Positions 25,300-35,203 are shown, counted from the stretch's first letter. The stretch: 64,000 nt of DNA from an uncultured Flavobacteriales bacterium (GCA_913054135.1 CAJXJK010000005.1:124001-188000), one strand, 5' to 3'. Made by a program: numbers and translations. Notes: generated by a model not told the origin, from the sequence alone.

Positions 25300-27405
25300 A
25301 TGAAGTTATTGAAGTTATTTATTGCCATTTTAGCCATTAGCGGTTTCACGAACGCGGCCATTTCACAAGGTGGAGGTCCAGCAACAAGAAACTACGCAAA
25401 AGAGGCAGATAATTTATGGAAATCGGGGGCTTACTCTGAAGCTGCAGAAGCATTTAAGAAAGCATCCGAAAAAGTAAATCCGAAAAATTCTAAGGCCAGA
25501 TTAAAAAAAGCATACTATGCTTATATGTCTGCGACATGTTACAAGTTGTTACATGAGTTTCCTGCTGCTGAGCAGCAGTTTGAGAAGTCTATCTTGCTTA
25601 AGTACCAAGAAACTGAGCCAAAAACTTATTTCTATTTAGCAGAAATGGAAATGGCACAGTGTAAGCATGATGAAGCTAAGGAGAACTATAAAAAGTATGA
25701 CAAGATTAATCCTGGCGATCCAATCACTAAAGTAAGAATTGAGTCTTGTGAAAAATACAAAGAGTCTACTTCTGGTGAGAACATGACTAAGCACAAAGTA
25801 ACAAACGTTACCAAATTGAACACAACTGGTTTTGATTACTCTACAGTTATGGGACCAAGAGGAAACGAAATGTATTTCTCTTCTTCTCGTCCGGGATCAA
25901 CTGGTGAAGGAACTGACCCAATTACAGGTCAAAACTTCATGGATATCTGGGTGTCTAAAATTGATAGAAATGACAACTGGGGTCAACCAACTCCATTAGG
26001 AAAAGAAATCAACACAATTGATTCTGAAGGAACAATGTGTTTTGATGGTAGAGGAAAAACAATGTGGTTCACAAGATGTCCTGTTGAAGACAAAATGAAC
26101 ATTGGTTGTGAAATCTTTATGGTTGAGAAAAAAGGTAAGAGCTGGGGAGAAGCTAAGAAATTAGAGCTTAAAGATCACGATACAACTCATGTTGGTCACC
26201 CTGCAGTTTCTCAAGACGGTAAAACAATGATTTTTGCATCTAACATGGCCGGTGGTTATGGTGGAGTTGATTTATGGATGACTACTTATGATAAAAGAAA
26301 TGATGAGTGGAGCTTACCTGTAAATCTTGGTGACGGAATCAACACAGCAGGAAATGATGTGTTTCCAACTATCACAAAAGAAAACGAATTATTCTACGCT
26401 TCTGACGGATTAGTTGGTCTTGGTGGATTAGATATTTACAAGTGTTCTCAAATAGGAGAAGAAATGAAATGGGAAAAGCCAACTAACATTGGATATCCGT
26501 TAAACTCTTGTAGAGATGATTATTCATTAATCTTCACTGAAAGAGGAAAAGTTGAAAGAGGATATATTTCTTCAAACAGAAACGGTTCTAAAGGTGATCA
26601 CTCTCAAGATATCTGGGATTTCTATTTACCGCCAATCTTGGTTGACGTAGATATCTTAGTAACTGATGTTGAAACTGGAGAAGCTATTCCTGACGCTAAA
26701 GTTGTTATCGTTGGTTCAGGTGGAGAAAACTATGTGATGAACACAGATGCTTCTGGTAGAATTACAATGACTGAGAAGCCTGATGGATCAAGATACATTG
26801 AGCCAGGAGGAACATGGACAATCGAAGTTGAAGGGCAACCTAAACAATACTTCTCTGCTTCTGATAAATTCTCAGTTGCTGATGTTCAAAACAACACTAG
26901 AATTATTAGAGAGTTAAAAGTTCTTCCAATTCATGATGTAATTCGTCTTCCTGAGGTACGTTACGATTTAGGTCGTGCTACGCTTCAAGTAAATGATTCA
27001 GTAAATTCTAAAGATTCATTGAACTACTTATTTGATCTGATGACTGCCAATCCAACAATTATTGTACAGTTGATGGCACACACAGATTCACGTGGTTCTA
27101 ATGGAGCGAATCTTGCTCTATCTCAAAGAAGAGCTGATTCATGTGTATCTTACTTAGTTCACGAAAAGGGATTAGATGAAGCTAGATTAGTACCGAAAGG
27201 TATGGGTGAAACTACACCAACTACAATCTATGATATTTCAGAGGCTGGTGATACGACCGGAACTCACAAATTAACTGAGTCTTACATTAACGGCTTCAAG
27301 AGTAAGAAAGCTGTCTTTGAAGGACTTCATCAAAAGAACAGACGTACTGAGGGTAAAATCTTAAGTTACGATTACGTTCCTAAGCAAGAAGGCGGAGACC
27401 AATAG
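25300..27405 (+). CDS. PorE-like OmpA family protein (TPR + WD40-like + regulatory fold + OmpA domain)
   Basis: A 701-residue envelope protein from ATG 25300 (TTG 25285 also in frame) with a signal peptide (MKLLKLFIAILAISGFTNAA). Domain order: TPR (about 30-155), PD40/WD40-like repeats (about 187-440), a carboxypeptidase-regulatory-like beta domain (about 447-530, VDILVTDVETGEAIPDAK), and an OmpA peptidoglycan-binding domain (about 547-695). The last one contains MAHTDSRGSNGANLALSQRR and ends KNRRTEGKIL. The same four-domain order defines PorE, a T9SS component of Porphyromonas. Paralogues with this order also exist, so PorE identity is probable, not certain. T9SS cargo in this window needs such a system. 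Confidence 0.88.
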   Translation: MKLLKLFIAILAISGFTNAAISQGGGPATRNYAKEADNLWKSGAYSEAAEAFKKASEKVNPKNSKARLKKAYYAYMSATCYKLLHEFPAAEQQFEKSILLKYQETEPKTYFYLAEMEMAQCKHDEAKENYKKYDKINPGDPITKVRIESCEKYKESTSGENMTKHKVTNVTKLNTTGFDYSTVMGPRGNEMYFSSSRPGSTGEGTDPITGQNFMDIWVSKIDRNDNWGQPTPLGKEINTIDSEGTMCFDGRGKTMWFTRCPVEDKMNIGCEIFMVEKKGKSWGEAKKLELKDHDTTHVGHPAVSQDGKTMIFASNMAGGYGGVDLWMTTYDKRNDEWSLPVNLGDGINTAGNDVFPTITKENELFYASDGLVGLGGLDIYKCSQIGEEMKWEKPTNIGYPLNSCRDDYSLIFTERGKVERGYISSNRNGSKGDHSQDIWDFYLPPILVDVDILVTDVETGEAIPDAKVVIVGSGGENYVMNTDASGRITMTEKPDGSRYIEPGGTWTIEVEGQPKQYFSASDKFSVADVQNNTRIIRELKVLPIHDVIRLPEVRYDLGRATLQVNDSVNSKDSLNYLFDLMTANPTIIVQLMAHTDSRGSNGANLALSQRRADSCVSYLVHEKGLDEARLVPKGMGETTPTTIYDISEAGDTTGTHKLTESYINGFKSKKAVFEGLHQKNRRTEGKILSYDYVPKQEGGDQ

Positions 27406-27426
27406 CTTAGTTGATAAAAATATTAA

Positions 27427-27460
27427 AACACCTGTTGATTTTTCAATGGGTGTTTTTTTT
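27427..27460 (+). terminator. Intrinsic terminator after the OmpA family gene
   Basis: AACACCTGTTGA (27427-27438) pairs with TCAATGGGTGTT (27443-27454), with internal wobbles, followed by a T run to 27460. Confidence 0.85.
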
Positions 27461-27466
27461 ATTCAA

Positions 27467-27474
27467 TAACTTTG
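27467..27474 (+). promoter_or_regulatory. -7 promoter element of purM
   Basis: TAACTTTG fits TAnnTTTG and lies 36 bases before the ATG of purM, just after the upstream terminator. No clear -33 element was seen because the terminator T run occupies that position. Confidence 0.45.
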
Positions 27475-27510
27475 TATAACGAATATTTTACCCTTTACTG
27501 AATAACCACA

Positions 27511-28680
27511 ATGTCTGATATTAGATACAACCAAAGAGGTGTCTCGGCATCCAAAGAAGATGTACATAAAGCAATTAAAAATGTAGATAAAGGTCTTTTT
27601 CCGCAAGCCTTTTGCAAAATCGTTCCTGATTACTTAACAGGTGACGAAGAGTATTGCGTAGTAATGCATGCAGATGGCGCAGGAACTAAAAGTTCGTTAG
27701 CATACATGTATTGGAAAGAAACAGGTGATGTTTCAGTTTGGAAAGGAATAGCACAAGACGCGCTCATCATGAATATTGATGATCTCTTATGCGTTGGAGC
27801 TACAGACAACATTCTCTTATCATCTACCATTGGTAGAAACAAAGGTTTAATCACTGGAGATGTACTTTCAGAAATCATTAATGGTACTGAAGAGCTACTT
27901 GAAGAATTAAGAGGTCATGGTGTTAATATCAGATCTACCGGAGGAGAAACTGCTGATGTTGGAGACTTGGTTAGAACAATCATTGTTGATTCTACAGTTA
28001 TTGCAAGAATGAAAAGATCTGATGTTGTTTCAAATGATAACATCAAAGCCGGACACGTAATTGTAGGTATGGCCTCATTTGGTCAAGCAAATTACGAAAC
28101 AGAATATAATGGCGGAATGGGAAGTAACGGATTAACATCCGCACGACATGACGTCTTTGATAAATATTTGGCAGATAAATACCCAGAGAGTTTTGATCCT
28201 TCGGTTCCTTCTGACCTAGTTTATTCAGGTAAAAAGAAATTGACCGATTCAGTTGAAAATTCTCCTATTGATGCGGGGAAATTGGTACTGTCGCCTACAA
28301 GAACTTATGCTCCAATCATTAAAGCGATTTTAGATAAACACAGATCTAATATTGGTGGAATGGTACATTGTAGTGGAGGAGCACAAACTAAGATTCTTCA
28401 TTTTGTAAATGACTTGCACATCATTAAAGACAATATGTTTGATGTACCGCCTTTGTTTAAGTTAATTCAGGAGCAATCAGGAACGTCTTGGCAAGAAATG
28501 TACAAAGTGTTCAATATGGGCCACAGAATGGAAGTGTATCTTCCTGAAGAATTTGCTCAAGACATTATCGATATCTCTGAGTCATTCGGAGTTGCCGCAC
28601 AAATTGTAGGTAGAGTAGAAGACGCTCAAAGTAAATCATTGACCATCAATTCTCAATTTGGTGAGTTCAAATACAACTAA
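27511..28680 (+). CDS. purM: Phosphoribosylformylglycinamidine cyclo-ligase (AIR synthase)
   Basis: A 389-residue enzyme that closes the imidazole ring in purine synthesis (FGAM + ATP to AIR). The N-terminal part shows HADGAGTKSSLAYMYWKETGD near 51 and IAQDALIMNIDDLLCVGA near 84. RSTGGETADVGDLVRTI lies near 139. These are PurM signatures for ATP and metal binding. The C-terminal domain has IGGMVHCSGGAQTKIL near 284 and VFNMGHRMEVYLP near 330. It is slightly longer than the enterobacterial enzyme (about 345), which is normal for Bacteroidota. The gene starts a run of co-directional genes with prfA and pyrF. Confidence 0.93.
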   Translation: MSDIRYNQRGVSASKEDVHKAIKNVDKGLFPQAFCKIVPDYLTGDEEYCVVMHADGAGTKSSLAYMYWKETGDVSVWKGIAQDALIMNIDDLLCVGATDNILLSSTIGRNKGLITGDVLSEIINGTEELLEELRGHGVNIRSTGGETADVGDLVRTIIVDSTVIARMKRSDVVSNDNIKAGHVIVGMASFGQANYETEYNGGMGSNGLTSARHDVFDKYLADKYPESFDPSVPSDLVYSGKKKLTDSVENSPIDAGKLVLSPTRTYAPIIKAILDKHRSNIGGMVHCSGGAQTKILHFVNDLHIIKDNMFDVPPLFKLIQEQSGTSWQEMYKVFNMGHRMEVYLPEEFAQDIIDISESFGVAAQIVGRVEDAQSKSLTINSQFGEFKYN

Positions 28681-28685
28681 AAACT

Positions 28686-29558
28686 ATGTTAGCATTCATC
28701 ATTTTCGGAACTAGAGGAATTCGTTCAACGATTAAGCAAGGTGCATTTTATTGCCCTCAATGTCAATCAGAGAAGAATTACAAGCATAAAAAAGTAACAC
28801 AATTTTTTACGCTTTACTTTATTCCGTTAATCCCTTTAGGAAACAAAGGAGAGTATGTTGAATGTCAAACTTGTAGAAATACATATATCGAGCGAGTGCT
28901 TGATATTGCGCCGGTATTGGATATTACGCCTAAAAAAGCAGTTGCATCTTCTACTACCGAAGAGCAAATTGAAAGATTTGGCGGGCAATCAGCTCAAATG
29001 GGAATTGCTTCTGAGTCTGCTGCTCAAACATCAACTCCGGCTGCATCTCAATCAACTCCTGCGGCCTCATCTGATACTAGCTTAATTGATCAGGTAAAAC
29101 AGTTGGCCGAAGCAGAAGCGGCCTTAGTCGCAGCTCAAGAGAAAGTAGCTGCTGAAAAAGCTGAGGCTGAAAAGCCAGTTGACATCCTTTCTGAAAAGCA
29201 AAAGGCAATAAAGAAAGTATTAATCATGATGATTTTAGCTGATGGCAAAGTTGAAGATTCTGAGATTTCAATGTTCCATAAAGTGTACAGAGATGTTGCT
29301 GATTCTGTAGTGCCAGATATCTACAAAGAAATTGAAGAAGTAAGAGTAGAAAACAAAGCCCCTCGTCAATATTTGAAACAAGTATCAGCTTATTTAAATG
29401 AGGAGGGAAAGAAAGATATAATAAAAGCAGCTATGATGATTGCTGCATCTGACGGAGATATTGATCCTTCAGAGGTGAGAATGGTAGAAAACTTCGGTAA
29501 AGCTTTAGAGCTTAGAACACTTGAAGTGAGAGAGATTATCGAATCAATTAAAGTTTAA
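28686..29558 (+). CDS. Zinc-ribbon protein with C-terminal TerB-like domain
   Basis: A 290-residue protein. The N-terminus contains a zinc ribbon with two CxxC pairs (Cys23/Cys26 in YCPQCQ and Cys60/Cys63 in ECQTCR). They are separated by a hydrophobic stretch (FFTLYFIPLIPLG) that may insert into membranes. A low-complexity Ala/Gln/Ser linker (about 85-165) follows. The last 125 residues have two helical repeats (MMILADGKVEDSEISMFHK and MMIAASDGDIDPSEVRMVE), the acidic DGxxxxxE pattern of the TerB/DjlA-N-like family. TerB is linked to tellurite or stress responses, but most members have unknown roles. It sits between purM and prfA with spacings of five and four bases. Confidence 0.85.
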   Translation: MLAFIIFGTRGIRSTIKQGAFYCPQCQSEKNYKHKKVTQFFTLYFIPLIPLGNKGEYVECQTCRNTYIERVLDIAPVLDITPKKAVASSTTEEQIERFGGQSAQMGIASESAAQTSTPAASQSTPAASSDTSLIDQVKQLAEAEAALVAAQEKVAAEKAEAEKPVDILSEKQKAIKKVLIMMILADGKVEDSEISMFHKVYRDVADSVVPDIYKEIEEVRVENKAPRQYLKQVSAYLNEEGKKDIIKAAMMIAASDGDIDPSEVRMVENFGKALELRTLEVREIIESIKV

Positions 29559-29562
29559 TAGA

Positions 29563-30648
29563 ATGAGTGATATTTTACAAAAGTTAGAAGCTATTAATAT
29601 CCGCTTTGAAGAAGTTGGCCAACAAATTGTTGACCCCGACATCATTGCTGATATGGATCGTTATGTGAAATTGAACAAAGAATATAAAGACTTAGAAGAG
29701 GTTGTTGCAGCATACCACAAGTATAAAAATGTGGTTGAGAACATTGCTTCGGCTAAAGAGATATTGTCTAACGAACCAGATCCTGAGATGAAGGAAATGG
29801 CACAAATGGAGTTAGATGAATTGCTTCCTAAAAAGGAAGAAATGGATGAAGAGATGAAAGTCTTGCTGATTCCTAAAGATCCTGCTGATGACAAAAACGT
29901 TATCATTGAATTGAGAGCCGGAACTGGTGGAGACGAAGCTTGTATTTTCGTTGAAGACATTTTCAGAATGTACAGTATGTACTTCAAAGATAGAAAGTGG
30001 AAGATGGAAGTGGTGAATACAAATGAAGGAGGTACATCTGGTTATCGTGAAATGCAATTTGAAGTTGCCGGCGAAGGTGTTTATGGTACATTGAAATTTG
30101 AGTCTGGTGTTCACCGAGTTCAAAGAGTCCCTGAAACTGAATCACAAGGTAGAGTTCATACATCTGCGATTACTGTGGCGGTTATGCCAGAGGCTGAAGA
30201 AGTTGATTTTACTCTGAACATGGCTGACGTTAAGAAAGATACTTACCGTGCATCTGGTGCTGGTGGTCAGCACGTAAATAAAACTGAATCTGCCGTAAGG
30301 TTAACACACATTCCAACAAACACTGTTGTTGAGTGTCAAGACGGAAGATCGCAGCATAAGAATTACGAAAAGGCTTTGGGAGTTTTAAGAACCAGATTAT
30401 ATCAAGCTGAGTTTGAAAAATTAGAATTAGAGAGAGCGGCACACAGAAAATCTTTGGTTTCTACAGGAGATAGATCTGCAAAAATTAGAACATATAATTA
30501 TCCGCAAGGAAGAATTACTGATCATAGAATTAATAAAACAATGTATAACCTTTCAAACTTCATGAACGGAGACATCCAAGAGATGATTGATTCATTGAAG
30601 ATGGCTGAGAATGCCGAGAAAATGAAAGAAGGTAATACTGCAGGATAG
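29563..30648 (+). CDS. prfA: Peptide chain release factor 1
   Basis: A 361-residue class I release factor that recognises UAA and UAG and triggers peptidyl-tRNA hydrolysis. The catalytic GGQ motif is at 234-236 in [15 protein letters not shown]. The codon-recognition loop reads [15 protein letters not shown], so the RF1 P-x-T tripeptide is Pro-Glu-Thr (190-192), where Escherichia coli has Pro-Ala-Thr. RF2 would have SPF here, so RF1 is certain. It ends 1 base before pyrF and is probably in one operon with the zinc-ribbon gene. Confidence 0.96.
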   Translation: MSDILQKLEAINIRFEEVGQQIVDPDIIADMDRYVKLNKEYKDLEEVVAAYHKYKNVVENIASAKEILSNEPDPEMKEMAQMELDELLPKKEEMDEEMKVLLIPKDPADDKNVIIELRAGTGGDEACIFVEDIFRMYSMYFKDRKWKMEVVNTNEGGTSGYREMQFEVAGEGVYGTLKFESGVHRVQRVPETESQGRVHTSAITVAVMPEAEEVDFTLNMADVKKDTYRASGAGGQHVNKTESAVRLTHIPTNTVVECQDGRSQHKNYEKALGVLRTRLYQAEFEKLELERAAHRKSLVSTGDRSAKIRTYNYPQGRITDHRINKTMYNLSNFMNGDIQEMIDSLKMAENAEKMKEGNTAG

Positions 30649-30649
30649 G

Positions 30650-31471
30650 ATGACAAAAGAACAACTCATTCAAGAAATTAAAGCAAAGCAATCTTTTCTT
30701 TGTGTAGGTTTAGATACCGATCTTAAAAAAATGCCTAAACATCTATTGGATTATGATGATCCAATTTTTGAATTTAATAAGCAGATTATTGATGCCACTA
30801 AAGATCTTTGCGTGGCTTACAAACCAAACATTGCCTTTTATGAGTGTCATGGTAGTAAAGGTTGGGACTCTTTGAAGAAAACGGTTGATTACATCCCTGA
30901 TAACATCTTTACAATTGCTGATGCAAAAAGAGGAGATATCGGAAACACTTCTTCATACTACGCAAAGACATTCTTTGAGTACATGGACTTTGATTCGGTA
31001 ACAGTTGCTCCATATATGGGAGTTGATTCTGTGACGCCGTTTTTAGAATTTGAGGGTAAATGGGTGATTCTATTAGCACTTACTTCAAACAAAGGAGCTT
31101 TAGATTTTCAAATGAATAAGTTTGAAGATGGTGAACGTCTATTTGAAAAAGTAATTAAGGCAGCCAATACTTGGGGAGATGACAGCAACTTACAGTTTGT
31201 TGTTGGCGCAACAAGGGCTGAGGGAATAGGAGAGGTTAGAGCAATTGCCCCAAACAACTTCTTTTTAGTTCCTGGTGTTGGCGCACAAGGCGGGTCTTTA
31301 GAAGATGTTGCCAAATACGGTTGGAATGATGACTGTGGTTTATTGGTGAACTCATCAAGAGGAATCATCTACGCCGGTAATGACGAAAACTTTGGTGAAG
31401 CTGCGAGAGCATCAGCCCAAACTCTTCAATCCCAAATGGCAGAGGTGTTGAAGGAGAAAGCATTTGTTTAG
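30650..31471 (+). CDS. pyrF: Orotidine 5'-phosphate decarboxylase (type 2)
   Basis: A 273-residue enzyme catalysing the last step of UMP synthesis. The catalytic loop [10 protein letters not shown] is at 91-100 with Asp91, Lys93 and Asp96. The N-terminal [13 protein letters not shown] (17-29) and the phosphate loop VPGVGAQGG near 209 are typical of the longer type 2 subfamily found in Bacteroidota, Actinobacteria and myxobacteria. The ATG lies one base after the prfA stop. The downstream gene is convergent after a 135-base spacer that contains only a weak inverted repeat. Confidence 0.95.
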   Translation: MTKEQLIQEIKAKQSFLCVGLDTDLKKMPKHLLDYDDPIFEFNKQIIDATKDLCVAYKPNIAFYECHGSKGWDSLKKTVDYIPDNIFTIADAKRGDIGNTSSYYAKTFFEYMDFDSVTVAPYMGVDSVTPFLEFEGKWVILLALTSNKGALDFQMNKFEDGERLFEKVIKAANTWGDDSNLQFVVGATRAEGIGEVRAIAPNNFFLVPGVGAQGGSLEDVAKYGWNDDCGLLVNSSRGIIYAGNDENFGEAARASAQTLQSQMAEVLKEKAFV

Positions 31472-31606
31472 ATCTCTTTTCTCACTGATCATTAGCTTTC
31501 CTGAGTCGAACCTTTTCAGGCATTTATCTTCAGAAGTTTAGATGAATTTACTTTGATGAGCATTATTTGCAAACTTCAAGATTTAGTAAGGAGTGGAGGC
31601 CAATAA

Positions 31607-32056
31607 CTATAAGTCGTTAGCGTGTTCGCTATAGAATCGTTTTAAGAATCCAACCATCTTTTTTTGCTCTTTTTTTCGTTTGGCATCTGCCGAATAAGAA
31701 ATATATCCCACTGATCCTTTTGTTTCAAAAACAACAAGCTGATCTCCCTTTTCTTGGTGCTTCTCATAAAATTTAGTGCATTTCTCTTTTTCAGTCAAAT
31801 CATAAAGATCCAATTGCACAGATGTACTAATCTCTTTCAACCCTGGGGTACGATAAGCAAATTCTAACATTACTACAGGCAGTTTATTCAATTCTGGGTG
31901 ATTGATCATTTGCCAATCCCACATTTCCCAATTCTCGGGTAAACCTTCTTCCATTTCTTGCATGAGCTGCATGAAGGAAGTCACTTTTGAAATGGTTTGA
32001 CTTTGTGATGCTAATGGCAATCCTGCCAAAAGAATAATAATTAAGAGCTTTTTCAT
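31607..32056 (-). CDS. Small secreted protein, unknown function
   Basis: A 149-residue protein from ATG 32056 (an ATG 12 bases upstream overlaps the DUF4249 gene and is less likely). It has a signal peptide (MKKLLIIILLAGLPLASQSQ). The mature part has helices (VTSFMQLMQEMEEGL) and a central strand region (GDQLVVFETKGSVGYISYSA), ending in a basic helix. I do not recognise a domain. It directly follows the DUF4249 lipoprotein, so it probably belongs to the TonB receptor operon; a periplasmic accessory role is a guess. Confidence 0.78.
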   Translation of the reverse strand: MKKLLIIILLAGLPLASQSQTISKVTSFMQLMQEMEEGLPENWEMWDWQMINHPELNKLPVVMLEFAYRTPGLKEISTSVQLDLYDLTEKEKCTKFYEKHQEKGDQLVVFETKGSVGYISYSADAKRKKEQKKMVGFLKRFYSEHANDL

Positions 32057-32057
32057 A

Positions 32058-32879
32058 TTAAGGGACAACTACACTTTTACTTTCTGTGGATGAAACAAGA
32101 AACACGCCAAGTCCATTATTCGACACATTTGAAGGAATATTTGCTGGAGGAGAATCAAAAATTCCACCACGCCATTCAGTCTCAGCTAAAATGGCCAAAA
32201 ACGAATCATATGTTTGACGAGAAATGTTGTGTTGTTCTAAGGTCAAAGTGTCTCCACTACTCACCTGGTTTGCACTCACTGATTCAATTGGGAAAGCTTC
32301 AAATTCTAATCCATCTCCCAAATACTCATCTGATTCAATGGCTATCTCTGAAAGGGTATCTCGCAAGTAGATATCGTTATTCAATGTTCTCCAAACATAA
32401 TAATGGCCGTATCCTGAAAGTTCTTTGGTCCATATTAAAAACTCATAACGTTTTAAAACACCTTCATTATCATAAGTCGGAACAATAATCATTGAGTCTA
32501 AAGAAGGAACGGTATCGCAGTAATCTGTCGCTTCATAAAACTCGTTTTGATATGTTACACCCAAAGTGTATGATGTACCCATTTTGGCATGGGCTGTCGG
32601 CTGTGACTGATAAATACCTGGCTCCACTTCGGTAAAAGGAAAAACATCTCCTCCGCCTGAAATTTGAACGGTTGCTCCGCTTACTAAAGGAGTTGCTTCA
32701 TTTGAGAAGTAGGCGGCCGTTTCTGTTAGCCTTATTTCATGAACTTTTTCTTCGGTTGTGAACCAAGCATCAACCACTAATCTTCTATCTCCCTCATCTA
32801 GTTCAATGTCTAAATCTTTGGTGCAGCTTACTGTTAGCAGACCAAGAAGAAAAAACAATATGTAATTTTTCTTATTCAT
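32058..32879 (-). CDS. DUF4249 family outer-membrane lipoprotein
   Basis: A 273-residue lipoprotein with signal and lipobox (LLTVSC, cysteine 19). It has the DUF4249 pattern: RRLVVDAWFTTEEKVHEIRLTETAAYFS near 31, then a beta-rich domain (VSGATVQISGG, GIYQSQPTAHAKMGTSYTLGVTYQ). DUF4249 proteins are generally encoded next to a TonB-dependent receptor, as here, where the receptor stop shares one base with this start. By analogy with SusD they may bind the ligand at the surface, but the fold is different and the ligand is unknown. Confidence 0.9.
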   Translation of the reverse strand: MNKKNYILFFLLGLLTVSCTKDLDIELDEGDRRLVVDAWFTTEEKVHEIRLTETAAYFSNEATPLVSGATVQISGGGDVFPFTEVEPGIYQSQPTAHAKMGTSYTLGVTYQNEFYEATDYCDTVPSLDSMIIVPTYDNEGVLKRYEFLIWTKELSGYGHYYVWRTLNNDIYLRDTLSEIAIESDEYLGDGLEFEAFPIESVSANQVSSGDTLTLEQHNISRQTYDSFLAILAETEWRGGIFDSPPANIPSNVSNNGLGVFLVSSTESKSVVVP

Positions 32880-35203
32880 TAAAACTTGAAATTATAAGTG
32901 ATTGAAGGAACGATTCCAAATAGGTAGAGCATCTGTGCTTTCGTCTGTGTTGGGTCAGCCTCGTCAGTCACAAAATTAATGCTGTATGGGTTTGCTCTGT
33001 TGTAGCAATTATAAGCAGAGAATACCCACTCACTTTTCCATTTCTTTTCTAAAGTTTTCTTTGGTCTCCACGTGACTGCGAAGTCTAACCTGTGGTAGTC
33101 TGGCATTCTTTTACCGTTTCTCTCTGAGTAAATAGGAACCGTCATTCCCATATATTCCATCTTCCCAATTGGCATTGTTACTGCTGCGCCTGTGCTATAA
33201 ACAAAGTTGGTTGAGAAAGTCCAAGATTTACCCAAGTCATATGACAGTATCACAGATAAATCATGCGTCTTATCATACTTGGCAAAGTAAAGTTCGTTAT
33301 TGTTAATACCGTCAATTTTCTTTTGCGTTCGTGATAAAGTATAGCCAATCCAACCAGTAAAATTGCCTTTTGTTTTTTTAATCAAAAACTCTGCGCCGTA
33401 GGCATAAGCGGTTCCAAATCTCAACTCTCCTTCTAATTGTGGGTTTAAAACTAAGGTGGCGTGATCTTTAAAATCAATAGCGTTCTGCATTTGCTTGTAG
33501 TAAACTTCAACTGATGCTTGGTAAGTATCTTTTTTAAAGTTCTTAAAGTAGCCTGCCGCAGTTTGATCTGCCATTTGAGGTTTCACATTTGGGCTAGATG
33601 GAAACCAAATATCTAAAGGTGATGATGCAGTTGAATTACTTGCTAAATGGACGTATTGAAAAGTACGGTTATAACTTGCTTTGATTGAAGAAGATTCATT
33701 GAGCAAGAAAGTTGCTCCAATTCTCGGTTCAAATCCATAGTACTTATTATAGATCTCTCCCTTCGCAACTTCAATTGTATCAGAAACGTCATAGTTTTCA
33801 TCAAAATCATAATAAGTCGTGGCCCCAATATTTTGAAAAGATGAAAAGCGAAGACCATACAAGGTGGTGAACCTTTTCCCAAGTTTGAGTTCGTGCGAAA
33901 CATAAAGAGCTTGCTCAAGTCCATTCGTTTTCGGAACCACAAATTCATCTAAAATTGATTCGCCAATTCCAGTTGCCTGTCCTGGGTCAATTTGATGATA
34001 TGCTGCTTGGCCTCCAAATTTTAAAGTGTTTGTAGGATTAATGTAATAACTGAAATCAGTTTTAAGATAATAGTCCTTTATGTTTGAAGTCCATTCATAG
34101 GCATCCAATCCTTCTGGTTCACCCAAGAAATAATCGTAATTACTGAAAGTTGCAGTAGTGTTTAAAAAAAGTTTATCCGAGAAGACATGATTCCATCTAG
34201 CAGTGGCTGCTGCATTTCCCCAATCAATTCTGAATTGCTTATCCACTCCAAATACGTCTCTTCCTAAATAGCCTGAAAGAAACACTCTGTTATTATCATT
34301 TAGCTTATAGTTGGCTTTAAGGTTCACATCATAAAAATGAAGTTTAGAATTCTTCAAATCTTCATCTTTTGCAAAGTTGAGAAAGATGTCTGCGTAAGTT
34401 CTTCTGGCTGATAAAATGACTGAGCCTTTATCCTTGACAATCGGTCCTCCAATTGAGATTCGAGAGGAGATGGTGCCTATTCCTCCGCTCATTGCGAATC
34501 GCTTCATGTTTCCTTCTTTCATTCTCACATCTAAAACTGAAGATAGTCTCCCTCCATATTGAGCCGGAATTCCACCTTTATATAATTCTACTTCTTTCAC
34601 CACATCCGGATTGAATACAGAGAAAAACCCCATTAAATGCGAAGCGTTATACACATTGGCTTCATCTAAAAGAATTAGGTTCTGATCAACAGACCCGCCT
34701 CTCACGTAAAAGCCTGAACCTCCTTCGCCAACAGTTGCTACACCAGGTAACATCTGAATAGCCTTGATAATATCAACTTCTCCCATCAAAGCAGGCATTT
34801 TTCTTATTTGAGTGATCGACAATTTCTCTACACTCATTTCGGTAGAGGTTACATTTGAATTCCCTGCTTCAGAGGTGACCAAGACTTTTTCTAAAGTGTT
34901 CTCCTCTTTCATTTCCACGTCAATCTTCATGTTTTGATGAAGAGAAACCTCCTTTGTAAAAGTCGCCATTCCCACAAATGAAAAGCTAATGACATATTGT
35001 CCTTCTGGGATTGTCAGGGAATAAAAACCGTAGTTATTGGCTAAGACGCCAACGGTTTCTCCATTTACAGTTGTCTTGATTCTGGCTCCAATTAATTCTT
35101 CACCCGAGCTAATATTCTTGACATTACCCGATAGAGTAAAGTTTTTTTGAGCCCAAGAGAGTGAACCAAAAATCAATAACGATATGACAAGCAAAGACTT
35201 CAT
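32879..35203 (-). CDS. TonB-dependent outer-membrane receptor with carboxypeptidase-like N-domain
   Basis: A 774-residue receptor from ATG 35203 with a signal peptide (MKSLLVISLLIFGSLSWAQ). An N-terminal carboxypeptidase-regulatory-like domain follows (NFTLSGNVKNISSGEELIGARI near 20). The plug shows MPALMGEVDIIKAIQMLPGV near 134 and GEGGSGFYVRGGSVDQNLILLDEANVYN near 156. The barrel ends in ITYNFKF with C-terminal Phe. It imports a ligand across the outer membrane using TonB energy. The ligand is unknown. It heads the operon with DUF4249 and a small secreted protein. An in-frame ATG 18 bases upstream is possible but adds residues before the signal peptide. Confidence 0.93.
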   Translation of the reverse strand: MKSLLVISLLIFGSLSWAQKNFTLSGNVKNISSGEELIGARIKTTVNGETVGVLANNYGFYSLTIPEGQYVISFSFVGMATFTKEVSLHQNMKIDVEMKEENTLEKVLVTSEAGNSNVTSTEMSVEKLSITQIRKMPALMGEVDIIKAIQMLPGVATVGEGGSGFYVRGGSVDQNLILLDEANVYNASHLMGFFSVFNPDVVKEVELYKGGIPAQYGGRLSSVLDVRMKEGNMKRFAMSGGIGTISSRISIGGPIVKDKGSVILSARRTYADIFLNFAKDEDLKNSKLHFYDVNLKANYKLNDNNRVFLSGYLGRDVFGVDKQFRIDWGNAAATARWNHVFSDKLFLNTTATFSNYDYFLGEPEGLDAYEWTSNIKDYYLKTDFSYYINPTNTLKFGGQAAYHQIDPGQATGIGESILDEFVVPKTNGLEQALYVSHELKLGKRFTTLYGLRFSSFQNIGATTYYDFDENYDVSDTIEVAKGEIYNKYYGFEPRIGATFLLNESSSIKASYNRTFQYVHLASNSTASSPLDIWFPSSPNVKPQMADQTAAGYFKNFKKDTYQASVEVYYKQMQNAIDFKDHATLVLNPQLEGELRFGTAYAYGAEFLIKKTKGNFTGWIGYTLSRTQKKIDGINNNELYFAKYDKTHDLSVILSYDLGKSWTFSTNFVYSTGAAVTMPIGKMEYMGMTVPIYSERNGKRMPDYHRLDFAVTWRPKKTLEKKWKSEWVFSAYNCYNRANPYSINFVTDEADPTQTKAQMLYLFGIVPSITYNFKF

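Noticed and set aside
32058-35203. Possible polysaccharide utilisation locus (SusC/SusD)
   Set aside because: The lipoprotein is DUF4249, not SusD, and no glycoside hydrolase is nearby.
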